Shown in pieces: positions 31,328-39,345 of a DNA stretch of 64,000 bases (position 1 is its first letter; each line of letters opens with the position of its first letter). The stretch spans positions 20,548-84,547 of the forward strand of contig CAJUSB010000001.1 of NCBI GenBank assembly GCA_910589115.1, given 5' to 3'. Position numbers and translations under genes: made by a program. The notes under the pieces were generated by a model, which was given only the letters and a program-made list of their open reading frames with translations, had not been told where the DNA came from and ran no database searches. This DNA comes from an uncultured Clostridia bacterium (GTDB lineage Bacteria; Bacillota; Clostridia; Oscillospirales; Butyricicoccaceae).

Positions 31328-32323
31328 ATGAAAAAAAAGATACTGCCGTTTTTGCTTCTGCTGCTGTGCATGGGCTGCGGTGCGGGCAGGGAATATCAGA
31401 CTGCTTTTTTTGCGATGGATACCTATATGACCATTCAGGCCTATGGTTCGCACGCTGAGGACGCGGCAAAGGAAGCGGAACGCGCTGTATTTGCGTTAGA
31501 AAACAAAATTTCCCGCACACGGGAAAACACTGATATTGCCCGTCTAAACGCGGCAGATGGAGAAGCCGTGCAAATTTCGGAAGAAACTTATTCGATTTTA
31601 TCTGACGTGAAGGCATTGGCAGTGCCGGAAGTTTTTGATCCAACGATTGCAGCGGTCAGCGATTTATGGGACATCCGTTCGGGTTCCGGCCATATCCCGG
31701 GACAGGAAGAAATCGATACTGTGCGTGAAACAGTTTCTATAAATAATCTTGTCCTTTTGGAGGACAGCCGTGCGCAGCTGCTGAACGGTGCAAAAATCGA
31801 TTTGGGTGCAGTCGGGAAGGGGATCGCTGCTGATCAATGTGCTGAGATTCTGCGCCAGAACGGGGTAGAAAGCAGCCTGGTTTTTCTTGGCGGAAATATA
31901 TATGCGCTGGGAGAGAAACCGGACGGTTCTGCCTGGAGCGTTGGCATTGCTGACCCGGACAACAGCTCAGATTATATTGCAACGATTGCTGTGCGTGATG
32001 CTTCTGTGGTGACGACCGGCGATTATGAGCGATACTTTATTGAGGATGGCGTGCGGTATCATCATGTATTTGACCCTGTGTTGGGGGAACCCGCTCGTTC
32101 CGGGCTGCGGAGCGTGACGGTTGTCCATGAAAGTTCTATGATTGCAGATGCACGTTCCACGACTTTATTTGTGCTGGGGCTTGAAGCGGGTTTGCGTTAC
32201 TGCGCGGAGCATCAGATTGAGGCGGTATTTATTACGGAGGATAAGGAAATTTATGTAACGGAAGGCCTGCGCGACCGCTTTACTTTCCGTGGGGAGGCGG
32301 CTGGCTATGTCATGGGTGCGTAA
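31328..32323 (+). CDS. apbE: FAD:protein FMN transferase lipoprotein
   Basis: ApbE attaches FMN from FAD to a Thr or Ser of target flavoproteins outside the membrane. The 331-residue protein has a lipobox (LLLLLCMGCG, Cys about 17), AFFAMDTYMTIQAYG, NGAKIDLGAVGKGIAADQ, LVFLGGNIYALG and a C-terminal SMIADARSTTLFVLG, the Mg- and FAD-binding segments of the family. It heads an operon with overlapping NusG-II and Gx-transporter genes. No FMN-binding-domain substrate protein is in the window, so its target must lie elsewhere. Confidence 0.95.
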   Translation: MKKKILPFLLLLLCMGCGAGREYQTAFFAMDTYMTIQAYGSHAEDAAKEAERAVFALENKISRTRENTDIARLNAADGEAVQISEETYSILSDVKALAVPEVFDPTIAAVSDLWDIRSGSGHIPGQEEIDTVRETVSINNLVLLEDSRAQLLNGAKIDLGAVGKGIAADQCAEILRQNGVESSLVFLGGNIYALGEKPDGSAWSVGIADPDNSSDYIATIAVRDASVVTTGDYERYFIEDGVRYHHVFDPVLGEPARSGLRSVTVVHESSMIADARSTTLFVLGLEAGLRYCAEHQIEAVFITEDKEIYVTEGLRDRFTFRGEAAGYVMGA

Positions 32324-32705
32324 TTTGCGGTTGCTTCCCGGGGATTTTGTGGTTGCAGGAGTGGTTATTCTTTTATCCGGCGTTTTGGCAGTACCGTTTT
32401 TATCCAACGGCACGGAAACGGTATATGCGGAAATTTATCAGGACGAAGTGCTGGTCAGACGAATTCTATTAGTGGACGGCATACAGGAAACGGTCATGAT
32501 TGATGGGAAAGTTACCAATACCATCCAGGTGGAAGGAAAAACGGTTCGATTTTCTGCGTCCAGCTGCCCGGATCAGGTTTGTGTGCGTACCGGTACGCTG
32601 ACCCGTGCAGGCCAGACGGCGGTATGTCTTCCGAATCGAGTCATTGTCCGGCTTTCCGGCGGAGAAACGGAAGTCGATGCAGTTGCAGGGGGAGCGGTGC
32701 GATGA
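32307..32705 (+). CDS. NusG domain II-containing membrane-anchored protein (EetA-like)
   Basis: The 132-residue protein starts at 32307 behind GGGGAGG, overlapping apbE. One N-terminal membrane segment (DFVVAGVVILLSGVLAVPFL) is followed by a small beta domain with SSCPDQVCVRTGTLTRAGQTAVCLPNRVIV, the NusG_II pattern (PF07009) with Cys residues that could form disulphides. Despite the name it is not the transcription factor. The same pair of families, NusG_II and Gx transporter, forms eetA-eetB in the Listeria flavin-based electron-transfer locus (from memory), next to an ApbE-type FMN transferase. Confidence 0.88.
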   Translation: MSWVRNLRLLPGDFVVAGVVILLSGVLAVPFLSNGTETVYAEIYQDEVLVRRILLVDGIQETVMIDGKVTNTIQVEGKTVRFSASSCPDQVCVRTGTLTRAGQTAVCLPNRVIVRLSGGETEVDAVAGGAVR

Positions 32706-33214
32706 ACGGGAAGTCCAAACGCATTGCCTTATGTGGGCTGTTGACTGCCACCGCGCTGGTGCTTTCACTGGTAGAACGGATGTTCCCGGTTTCAGCGGTC
32801 ATACCGATTCCCGGAGTCAAGCTGGGGCTGGCAAATGTTGTGACACTGTTTGCACTTGTCCGCCTGAACCGGCGTGATGCGCTGGCAGTGCTGCTTGTAC
32901 GAGTAACGCTTGCTTCGGCTTTTATGGGAAGCATTACTTCTTTTCTTTTTGCACTGTTTGGCGGGCTGCTGGCCATGCTGGTCATGTTGCTGCTCCTGCC
33001 TGGACGTGACAGGTGGATTTCCTTCATTGGTATATCGGCAGCTGGGGCGGCTGCGCATAATATTGGGCAGATTGGTGCGGCAATGATGGTGCTGCGTTCG
33101 GTTTATGTTGCTGCATATTTGCCGCTGCTGCTGCTTTCGGGGCTGGTGATGGGGATTTCAACCGGCATAGTCAGCCGTGCAGTCATTGAGCATTTGGAAA
33201 AAATTTCATTTTAA
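32702..33214 (+). CDS. Gx transporter family membrane protein (EetB-like)
   Basis: The 170-residue protein overlaps the NusG-II gene by four bases (ATGA). It has five or six hydrophobic segments, with IPIPGVKLGLANVVTLFAL (about 36-54) and FMGSITSFLFALFGGLLAM as the Gx_transp (PF07456) signature. Older annotation calls this heptaprenyl diphosphate synthase component I, but it lacks prenyltransferase motifs and looks like an ECF S-component-type channel. With apbE and the NusG-II gene it makes a three-gene envelope redox module. Confidence 0.88.
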   Translation: MNGKSKRIALCGLLTATALVLSLVERMFPVSAVIPIPGVKLGLANVVTLFALVRLNRRDALAVLLVRVTLASAFMGSITSFLFALFGGLLAMLVMLLLLPGRDRWISFIGISAAGAAAHNIGQIGAAMMVLRSVYVAAYLPLLLLSGLVMGISTGIVSRAVIEHLEKISF

Positions 33215-33274
33215 GCGCCGCATAAGAGGTTTCCTTCAATCAAATACTAAGCGCAAAATGAAGGAGGGAAAACC

Positions 33275-33706
33275 ATGAAAAAATTGATAACTGTCCTGTT
33301 GGCATGCCTGCTTTGTCTGGGTCTGCTGGCGGGCTGTGGAAACCGCGACAATGGTTCTGCAAACACGGATCCTGATAACAACGGGAATGGTACGACAGGC
33401 ACTGGTGACATGAATGACAATAACGGTACTGTCGGCGGGACAACCGGAAACGGCACGGCCGGAAATGACACTGTAAGCGGCACTCCCGGCACCAACGGCA
33501 CTGTAGGAACCGGCACGAATGGCACAAATGGCACCGATGCAGGAACCACAGATAACCGTGCTACCGGCACAGGCAGCGGCAGTGTAGATGGTACAGTAAA
33601 CGACGGCAACTCCATCGGCGACGACATTATGGACGGCGTAGATGATATTGGGGACGGTATCCGCAACGGCGTAGACGACATGGTCGGCAGCGACACCAAC
33701 CGGTAA
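33275..33706 (+). CDS. Low-complexity Thr/Asn/Gly-rich lipoprotein
   Basis: A signal peptide with lipobox (LLCLGLLAGCG, Cys about 21) is followed by about 85 residues of imperfect GTNGT/NGTxG/TGNGT repeats and a C-terminal acidic segment of repeated DD-x2-DG/NG-V units (DDIMDGVDDIGDGIRNGVDD). RBS AAGGAGGG. 143 residues. It is 60 bases after the Gx gene with its own good terminator, so it may belong to the apbE transcript. I do not recognise a family; a flexible surface tether or spacer is a reasonable guess. Repeat number may vary between strains. Confidence 0.8.
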   Translation: MKKLITVLLACLLCLGLLAGCGNRDNGSANTDPDNNGNGTTGTGDMNDNNGTVGGTTGNGTAGNDTVSGTPGTNGTVGTGTNGTNGTDAGTTDNRATGTGSGSVDGTVNDGNSIGDDIMDGVDDIGDGIRNGVDDMVGSDTNR

Positions 33707-33720
33707 TCCGGAAAAGAAAT

Positions 33721-33757
33721 CCGGGGCAGGCTGTTTGAAACCTGTCCCGGATTTTTT
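33721..33757 (+). terminator. Terminator after the low-complexity lipoprotein gene
   Basis: CCGGGGCAGG and CCTGTCCCGG form a 10-bp stem (one G-T) around CTGTTTGAAA, followed by ATTTTTTG. Confidence 0.85.
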
Positions 33758-33779
33758 GAATGCTGAGCGTTTTCGTAGG

Positions 33780-34025
33780 TGCCCTACGCGGGCGGCGGCA
33801 GGACGCTGCCCTGCACCCGCAATTTTGAGGCTGATGCATGAACTGTGTAAATGCCCTCACTGGTGCCAAAATTCGACCCGTTTACACAGTTCAGTTATCA
33901 GCCTCGCAATTTTTTCGAGAAAAATTGAGTAAAAGCTTTTCTCCGCTGCGGCGGGGAATGGGTGCGGTCATGGCTGCATATGCATACTGCCCCCGACCGC
34001 CAAAAGGACGGCGGGCGGGGGAGAG
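33780..34025. repeat. Dispersed GC-rich hairpin repeat, copy 6 (reverse, interrupted)
   Basis: The copy starts with the GCAGGacGCTGCCCTGCACCC module, carries the GCAATTTTTTcgagAAAAATTG palindrome seen in copy 4, and ends with CCGACCGCCaaaaggaCGGCGGGCGGGG. It is split by a 79-bp inverted-repeat insertion at 33827-33905. Confidence 0.8.
33819..33913. mobile_element. MITE-like 79-bp insertion with 8-bp target duplication
   Basis: GAGGCTGAT (33827-33835) and ATCAGCCTC (33897-33905) are perfect terminal inverted repeats; GAACTGTGTAAA (33840-33851) and TTTACACAGTTC (33881-33892) continue the symmetry inward. GCAATTTT flanks both sides (33819-33826 and 33906-33913). Copy 4 of the host repeat has an uninterrupted GCAATTTTTT at the same point. 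Confidence 0.55.
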
Positions 34026-34056
34026 CATCGCTGTTGGATGCAGTTACGTGTATATC

Positions 34057-34097
34057 AAAAACTGTCCCGGAGGCAATTTGCTTTCGGGACAGTTTTT
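34057..34097 (-). terminator. Terminator of rplS
   Basis: AAAAACTGTCCCG and CGGGACAGTTTTT form a 13-bp perfect stem around 15 bases. The flanking A/T runs allow action on both strands; it ends five bases before the rplS stop. Confidence 0.85.
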
Positions 34098-34101
34098 GAT
34101 G

Positions 34102-34443
34102 TCAGACCTTTTCGGCAACCTTAGCGGCCTTGCCGACACGTCCGCGCAGATAGTACAGCTTCGCACGGCGAACCTTACCATGACGGATCACCTCAAACTT
34201 TGCAACGTTCGGGGAATGTACCAGGAAGGTTTTTTCAACACCAACGCCATAGGAGATACGGCGTACAGTAACAGTCTTGTTGATACCGGCGTGCTTCATG
34301 GCAATGATGATGCCCTCAAAAATCTGAATACGCTCGCGGTTTCCTTCTCTGATCTTGGCGTGAACCTTGATGGTATCGCCAATCTTGAGTTCCGGCACTT
34401 CACTCTTGAGGTGCTGCTCAGACAGAACTTTTACTAAATCCAT
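34102..34443 (-). CDS. rplS: 50S ribosomal protein L19
   Basis: L19 lies at the 30S-50S interface. The 113-residue protein shows the family's [24 protein letters not shown] at about 21-44, [18 protein letters not shown] and the C-terminal [21 protein letters not shown]. It is monocistronic, separated from the usual rpsP-rimM-trmD neighbours. Its leader can fold into an L19-leader-like hairpin, implying autoregulation. Confidence 0.98.
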   Translation of the reverse strand: MDLVKVLSEQHLKSEVPELKIGDTIKVHAKIREGNRERIQIFEGIIIAMKHAGINKTVTVRRISYGVGVEKTFLVHSPNVAKFEVIRHGKVRRAKLYYLRGRVGKAAKVAEKV

Positions 34444-34466
34444 CGTTTTATATTCCTTTCTGCATA

Positions 34467-34507
34467 GGCATTCATTCTCTGTATTCGTCCACAGACAGCG
34501 GAATGCC
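34467..34507 (-). ncRNA. Candidate L19 leader hairpin
   Basis: In the rplS 5' UTR GGCATTC (34501-34507 on the plus complement) pairs with GAATGCC (34467-34473), enclosing a second stem TCTGT/ACAGA. Ribosomal protein L19 leaders with stacked hairpins are known in Firmicutes (Rfam L19_leader); match to that model is untested. Confidence 0.5.
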
Positions 34508-34521
34508 CGTTATCGATTGCT

Positions 34522-34550
34522 ATTTTAACATATCCGGTGCATAATTGCAA
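34522..34550 (-). promoter_or_regulatory. Promoter of rplS
   Basis: Minus strand TTGCAA, 17 bases, TAAAAT. Confidence 0.75.
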
Positions 34551-34640
34551 GAAAAAATTTTCTTAATTTGCCGCATTTTCTGTTATCTGCTTTCCAGCCA
34601 GTGAATAACGGTCTATACTCTCAAAAATATACCGCATTTG

Positions 34641-34800
34641 CCCACCCGGTCCGCCGTCGTTGTGGCGGGCCGGGCAGTATGCAAAAACGATGATTACCGT
34701 ATCCATTCCCCGCCGCAGCGGAGGAAGGGAGTCCAGAGGGACGAGTCCCTCTGGCGCTGTCTGCGGAAGACCGCCCGCCGCGCAGGCGAAACAAACGCCA
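34641..34800. repeat. Dispersed GC-rich hairpin repeat, copy 7 (forward)
   Basis: CCCGGTCCGCC/GGCGGGCCGGG opens the copy, then CCCCGCCGCAGCGGAGGAAGGG and CCAGAGGGACgaGTCCCTCTGG. It sits in the divergent gap between rplS and pyrH. Confidence 0.85.
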
Positions 34801-34867
34801 ATTTCCAGCGCCTGCGTGGAGGGGGCTAAAATTTTACGCCCTATTCATAAAAAAAATGGAAAACCCT

Positions 34868-34896
34868 TTGCAATCTGCGCGAGGATACGGTAGAAT
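34868..34896 (+). promoter_or_regulatory. Promoter of pyrH
   Basis: TTGCAA, 17 bases, TAGAAT. Confidence 0.75.
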
Positions 34897-34902
34897 ATAG
34901 GG

Positions 34903-35008
34903 AGAGTATCCGGAAACCGAAATAGAGTCTGTCCGGCAGCCGGTGAAACATCGGGGCCGGGGACACTGCTGACAGGCAGGGTCCTGACGGTTCGGTATAT
35001 AACAGGAG
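34903..35008 (+). ncRNA. Structured leader of pyrH, unassigned
   Basis: The 5' segment TATCCGGAAACCG can pair with CGGTTCGGTATA near the ribosome-binding site, enclosing at least one inner hairpin (GGACACTGC/GCAGGGTCC) and a CAGCCGG/CCGG-containing arm. No U-run follows, so control of translation initiation is more likely than termination. It does not match the PyrR-binding consensus as I remember it. Confidence 0.45.
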
Positions 35009-35013
35009 GGTGA

Positions 35014-35739
35014 ATGGAAATGGAGAGGCAGTATAAAAGGGTGTTGATTAAAATCAGCGGTGAAGCACTTGCAGGCGATCAACACTTCGGGCTGAATTTC
35101 GACGTGATCGGCCCGGTATGCGATGTGCTCAAACGCTGCGTGGATATTGGCTGTGAAGTCGGCCTTGTTGTAGGCGGCGGGAATTTCTGGCGCGGCGTCA
35201 AGGACGGCGGCGGGAAGATGGAACGTACCCGCGCAGACCATATGGGAATGCTTGCGACAACGATCAATTCTCTGGCACTGGCTGATGCACTGGAACAGCG
35301 CGGGGTGGATGTCCGCGTGCAGACCGCTATCGCGATGAATCAGATTGCCGAGCCCTATATCCGCAGCCGTGCGACAACGCATCTCTCAAAGGGCCGCGTC
35401 GTTATTTTTGCCTGTGGCACGGGCAACCCGTTTTTCTCAACCGATACAGCAGCGGTGCTTCGTGCGGCAGAAATTAACGCAGAGGTCATTCTGCTGGCAA
35501 AAAATATTGATGGTGTTTATGATTCTGACCCGGCGAAAAACCCGTCCGCCAAGAAATATGACCGCCTGACCTATATGGACGTGCTGAACCAGGGGCTGGG
35601 GGTCATGGATACGACAGCAACCTCGCTGTCAATGGACAACCATATTCCGATTCTGGTGTTTGCGCTCAAAGACCCTGAGAATATTTACCGGGTCATTACC
35701 GGGGAACAGATTGGTACACTTGTGAAGGAGGAACAATAA
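35014..35739 (+). CDS. pyrH: UMP kinase
   Basis: PyrH phosphorylates UMP to UDP; it is an amino-acid-kinase-fold hexamer controlled by GTP and UTP. The 241-residue protein has [12 protein letters not shown] at about 9-20, [23 protein letters not shown] and [21 protein letters not shown] [16 protein letters not shown]. Two in-frame ATGs (35014, 35020) share AGGAGG; the second has the better spacing. It heads pyrH-frr-uppS-cdsA-dxr-rseP; rpsB and tsf, its usual upstream genes, are absent here. Confidence 0.97.
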   Translation: MEMERQYKRVLIKISGEALAGDQHFGLNFDVIGPVCDVLKRCVDIGCEVGLVVGGGNFWRGVKDGGGKMERTRADHMGMLATTINSLALADALEQRGVDVRVQTAIAMNQIAEPYIRSRATTHLSKGRVVIFACGTGNPFFSTDTAAVLRAAEINAEVILLAKNIDGVYDSDPAKNPSAKKYDRLTYMDVLNQGLGVMDTTATSLSMDNHIPILVFALKDPENIYRVITGEQIGTLVKEEQ

Positions 35740-35740
35740 C

Positions 35741-36295
35741 ATGAAGGCAGACCTGAAACCGTATGAAACCAAGATGAAAAAGACACTGGACGTCCTTTCA
35801 AAGGATTTGGCAGCTATCCGTGCGGGCCGTGCAAATCCGCATGTGCTGGACAAGATTACAATCGACTATTACGGCACCCAGACGCCGCTGAACCAGGTCG
35901 CAGCGATTGCTTCACCTGACCCGCGATCCCTTTCCATCCAGCCGTGGGATGCAAAGACGCTCAAACTGATCGAAAAGGCGATCCAGACCTCTGACCTTGG
36001 CATTAACCCGCAGAATGACGGCAAGCAGATCCGCCTGACCTTCCCGCCGCTGACCGAGGATCGCCGTAAAGAACTGGTAAAGCAGGTCTCTAAAATTGGT
36101 GAGGATTCCAAGGTAGCACTGCGGAACATTCGCCGTGACGCGATTGATAAATGCAAGGCAGCAGCAAAGAAATCCGAAATGACAGAGGACGAGCAGAAGG
36201 ACGCGGAAAAGAAAATGCAGGAAATGACTGACAAATATGTCAAGGAAATTGACGGCATGACCTCCAAGAAGTCAAAAGAGCTTTCCGAAGTATAA
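35741..36295 (+). CDS. frr: Ribosome recycling factor
   Basis: RRF works with EF-G to split post-termination ribosomes. The 184-residue length is standard. VLSKDLAAIRAGRANPHVLDKI at about 18-39, YYGTQTPLNQVAAI, and the C-terminal coiled segments KAAAKKSEMTEDEQKDAEKK and KEIDGMTSKKSKELSEV match the three-helix/two-domain fold. It begins two bases after the pyrH stop, behind GAAGGAGGAAC. Confidence 0.98.
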   Translation: MKADLKPYETKMKKTLDVLSKDLAAIRAGRANPHVLDKITIDYYGTQTPLNQVAAIASPDPRSLSIQPWDAKTLKLIEKAIQTSDLGINPQNDGKQIRLTFPPLTEDRRKELVKQVSKIGEDSKVALRNIRRDAIDKCKAAAKKSEMTEDEQKDAEKKMQEMTDKYVKEIDGMTSKKSKELSEV

Positions 36296-36371
36296 TTTTG
36301 TCGCCCTGCGTTGTTTTCCCCGAACTTTTTCAGGGTATATTTTATGATAGCGCGTGATGCGCGAAAAGCTC

Positions 36372-36396
36372 GGGCGGCGTTTCGCCGCCCCTTTTC
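36372..36396 (+). terminator. Hairpin with U-rich tail between frr and uppS
   Basis: GGGCGGCG-TTT-CGCCGCCC followed by CTTTTCTT. It should reduce read-through from pyrH-frr into the lipid genes. Confidence 0.7.
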
Positions 36397-36414
36397 TTGG
36401 GAGTAGAATTAGCT

Positions 36415-37164
36415 ATGGCATTGTTTGGTTTTGGGAAGTCCGCTTCACCGGAGGGGCGGCAGGTACCCCGGCACATTGCAGTAACAATGGACGGCAATGG
36501 CCGCTGGGCAAAAAAGCGCGGCCTGCCGCGTTCAGCAGGGCACGCCGTCGGCGCGGAAACCTTCCGCACGATTGCCACCTATTGTAAAGATATCGGTGTA
36601 CAGTATTTCACGGTATATGCCTTTTCGACCGAGAATTGGACGCGTCCGAAAGAGGAAGTGGACGCACTGATGGACCTGTTTCGGAAATATCTTCGCGAGG
36701 CGGTGGAAACGATGGCGGCACGCGGGGTTGCAGTGCGCATCCTTGGGGATTTGACGCCGCTGCCGGAGGATATCCGGGCACTCATACAGGAGGCCGCTGA
36801 AATTGCCGATACGCTTGGCAGCAGCGCGGCAACTGCTTCACTATGCATCAATTATGGCGGACGGGATGAAATCAAAAATGCAGTCCGACAGATTGCAGGC
36901 CAGGTGCAGGCGGGCCTGCTTGATCCATCGGAAATTACCGAGGATACGATTTCGGGGGCGCTTTATACCGCGCATCTGCCCGACCCTGACCTGATTATCC
37001 GCCCGTCCGGAGAGATACGCTTGTCAAACTTCCTGCTTTGGCAGAGTGCATATGCCGAATATTATTTTACACCGGTACTCTGGCCGGACTTCACCGTGAA
37101 GGATTTAGAGGATGCGATTACGGATTTCAACCGGCGCAGCCGGCGCTTCGGAGGTGTGAAATGA
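36415..37164 (+). CDS. uppS: Isoprenyl transferase (undecaprenyl diphosphate synthase)
   Basis: UppS condenses isopentenyl diphosphate units onto farnesyl diphosphate to make the C55 carrier for cell-wall precursors. The 249-residue protein has AVTMDGNGRWAKKRGLPRSAGH (catalytic Asp in MDGNGRW), YFTVYAFSTENWTRP and DLIIRPSGEIRLSNFLLWQSAYAEYYF, all family signatures. ATG 36415 is chosen; a TTG six codons earlier is possible. Its stop overlaps the cdsA start. Confidence 0.97.
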   Translation: MALFGFGKSASPEGRQVPRHIAVTMDGNGRWAKKRGLPRSAGHAVGAETFRTIATYCKDIGVQYFTVYAFSTENWTRPKEEVDALMDLFRKYLREAVETMAARGVAVRILGDLTPLPEDIRALIQEAAEIADTLGSSAATASLCINYGGRDEIKNAVRQIAGQVQAGLLDPSEITEDTISGALYTAHLPDPDLIIRPSGEIRLSNFLLWQSAYAEYYFTPVLWPDFTVKDLEDAITDFNRRSRRFGGVK

Positions 37165-37976
37165 AGACCAGAATCGCTTTTGGCGTGTGTGGGTTCGGGT
37201 TTGTGCTGCTAGCGCTATATGTGTTTCCGCCGGTGGTGCTGTATCTTTGTGTATCTGCCTTGTGTGGGATGGCCTGTTATGAGCTGACCGGTGCGACAGG
37301 ACTGGTGCAGGAACGGTCGGTTGTGCTGTCGTGCACCGGACTTGCAGTCATTTACGCGCTGAGTGAAACGCTTGTGGACAGTACGGTGCTTTCTGAGCTG
37401 ATTTCACTGGCGATTTTGGTTTCCCTGTTCCTGCATCTGCTGCATAAGCATCAGAAAATGGACTTTTCGCAGCTTGCCTGCGCCTATTTCGGTACGGTGG
37501 TGCTGCCGTCGCTGTTATTATCGCTTGTCCGTATTTTTGATATGAAGGGCGGAGAATTGCTCATCCTTCTGCCGCTAGTGGCTGCATGGGGATCGGATAC
37601 CTTTGCATATTTTACCGGCGTTCGGTTTGGCAGGCATAAGCTCGCACCCGTCATCAGCCCGAAAAAAACCATAGAGGGTTCGGTTGGCGGCGTTGTGGGC
37701 TCGGTTGTGCTCATGATGGGAGCAGTTACACTATTTAACTATCATTCAGCGATTGATCTGCCGTATTGGGTTGCTGCAATCTTGGGCGCGTGCGGTGCAG
37801 TTGTTGGACAACTGGGCGATCTGGCTTTTTCGATTATCAAGAGACAGAACGGGATGAAAGACTATGGGAAAATTTTCCCGGGACATGGTGGCGTGCTTGA
37901 CCGGTTTGATAGTGTGATTTTCGTTGCTCCGGTGGTTGAACTCCTGCTGCGGATGCTTTCGGAAAATGCGGTATGA
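37161..37976 (+). CDS. cdsA: Phosphatidate cytidylyltransferase
   Basis: CdsA makes CDP-diacylglycerol from CTP and phosphatidic acid in the membrane. The 271-residue protein has about seven membrane segments and the C-terminal SPKKTIEGSVGGVVGS plus KDYGKIFPGHGGVLDRFDS signature. GGAGGTG precedes ATG 37161, which overlaps the uppS stop by four bases. Repeat copy 8 separates it from dxr. Confidence 0.97.
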   Translation: MKTRIAFGVCGFGFVLLALYVFPPVVLYLCVSALCGMACYELTGATGLVQERSVVLSCTGLAVIYALSETLVDSTVLSELISLAILVSLFLHLLHKHQKMDFSQLACAYFGTVVLPSLLLSLVRIFDMKGGELLILLPLVAAWGSDTFAYFTGVRFGRHKLAPVISPKKTIEGSVGGVVGSVVLMMGAVTLFNYHSAIDLPYWVAAILGACGAVVGQLGDLAFSIIKRQNGMKDYGKIFPGHGGVLDRFDSVIFVAPVVELLLRMLSENAV

Positions 37977-38029
37977 CAAACCGGCGTGCAGTGAAATGGG
38001 ATAACGCAGATAGACGGTGATAACCGCAC

Positions 38030-38128
38030 CAATTCCCCGCCGCAGCGGAGGGAGGGAGTCCAGAGGGACAAGTCCCTCTGGCGCCGTCCGCGTAGGACCG
38101 CTCGCCGCGCAGGCGGACAAAGGCGTAG
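38030..38128. repeat. Dispersed GC-rich hairpin repeat, copy 8 (forward, short)
   Basis: CCCCGCCGCAGCGGAGGGAGGG and CCAGAGGGACaaGTCCCTCTGG are present; the opening terminator-like hairpin is missing. It lies inside the cdsA-dxr gap of an otherwise tight operon. Confidence 0.8.
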
Positions 38129-38193
38129 TTTTATCGTTCACGGATATCAGTGCCGGAAAAACGGCAGGCATAAAATGAAGCAGAAGGACTATA

Positions 38194-39339
38194 ATGATGA
38201 AGAAGAGAATTGCAATATTAGGGTCAACCGGTTCTATCGGGACGCAGACGATTGATGTTTTGGACGCTGTCGGTGCAGAAGTGGCTGCACTGACCGGAAA
38301 CCGAAATGTAAAGCGAATGGAAGAACAAGTGCGGAAGCTCCGTCCCAAGCTGGCTGTGCTTTCTGATGAAGCGGCAGCAAAGGAGCTGCGCATAGCGCTG
38401 GCCGATACCTCGGTAGAGGTCTGCGCCGGTGAAGAAGGGCTCCGTCGGGCAGCAACGATGGAATCAGCTGAACTTGTTGTAACAGCGGTTGTCGGGATGG
38501 TAGGCCTGGTGCCAACGCTGGAAGCGATTGCCGCCGGAAAGGATATTGCGCTTGCGAATAAAGAAACGCTTGTCTGTGCCGGTGAGCTGGTGATGCAGGC
38601 GGCACAGGAGAAGGGCGTAAAAATACTGCCAGTGGATTCCGAGCATTCTGCTGTATTCCAGTGTGCGCAGGCACGCGGGGAAAATCCGCTTGCGAAGATT
38701 ATTCTGACTGCTTCCGGCGGTCCGTTTTTTGGGAAAACACGGGCTGAGTTGGCATCTGTTACGCTTGAACAGGCGCTGCGTCATCCAAATTGGAGCATGG
38801 GGGCAAAGATCACGATTGATTCGGCTACCATGTTCAATAAAGGGTTGGAACTGATCGAAGCAATGTGGCTGTATGGGCTTCCGCCAGAGGCAATCGACAT
38901 CGTGATCCATCGGGAGTCTATTGTGCATTCGCTGATAGAGTTTGCTGACGGCGCAGTGTTGGCACAGCTTGGATTGCCCGATATGCGGCTGCCGATTCAG
39001 TATGCATTGACCTATCCGGAGCGCGTGCCCTGTAAAGTGCCGCACCTTTCACTCGCAGAGATTGGAAAGCTAACATTCTTTACACCGGATGAGGAGGCAT
39101 TCCCGGCACTGCGTATTGCGCGGAATGCAGCAGGAGAGCGCGGCAATGCCTGTGCGATCCTGAACGGTGCCAACGAAGCGGCAGTTGACTTGTTCCTGCA
39201 TGATAAAATCGGCTTTTTGGAAATCCCGGAGCTGGTGGAACGCGCACTGGCTGATGTCCCGCGCTGCGGCGGGCTGACGCTTGCGCAGGTGCTGGAGGCG
39301 GATGCAATGGCAAGGGAGACCGTATATTCTGCGAGGTGA
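38194..39339 (+). CDS. dxr: 1-deoxy-D-xylulose-5-phosphate reductoisomerase
   Basis: Dxr (IspC) converts DXP to MEP with NADPH, the second step of the MEP isoprenoid pathway. The 381-residue protein has ILGSTGSIGTQTIDV at about 8-22, ALANKETLVCAGELV, VDSEHSAVFQC and ASGGPFFGKTR, covering cofactor, metal and substrate sites. Two adjacent ATGs share AAGGACT. The next gene, rseP, follows after six bases. Confidence 0.97.
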   Translation: MMKKRIAILGSTGSIGTQTIDVLDAVGAEVAALTGNRNVKRMEEQVRKLRPKLAVLSDEAAAKELRIALADTSVEVCAGEEGLRRAATMESAELVVTAVVGMVGLVPTLEAIAAGKDIALANKETLVCAGELVMQAAQEKGVKILPVDSEHSAVFQCAQARGENPLAKIILTASGGPFFGKTRAELASVTLEQALRHPNWSMGAKITIDSATMFNKGLELIEAMWLYGLPPEAIDIVIHRESIVHSLIEFADGAVLAQLGLPDMRLPIQYALTYPERVPCKVPHLSLAEIGKLTFFTPDEEAFPALRIARNAAGERGNACAILNGANEAAVDLFLHDKIGFLEIPELVERALADVPRCGGLTLAQVLEADAMARETVYSAR

Positions 39340-39345
39340 CGATAA

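Noticed and set aside
33360..33690. Short-repeat DNA that could look like a tandem-repeat locus
   Set aside because: It is coding sequence for the Thr/Asn/Gly-rich lipoprotein, with lipobox and terminator.
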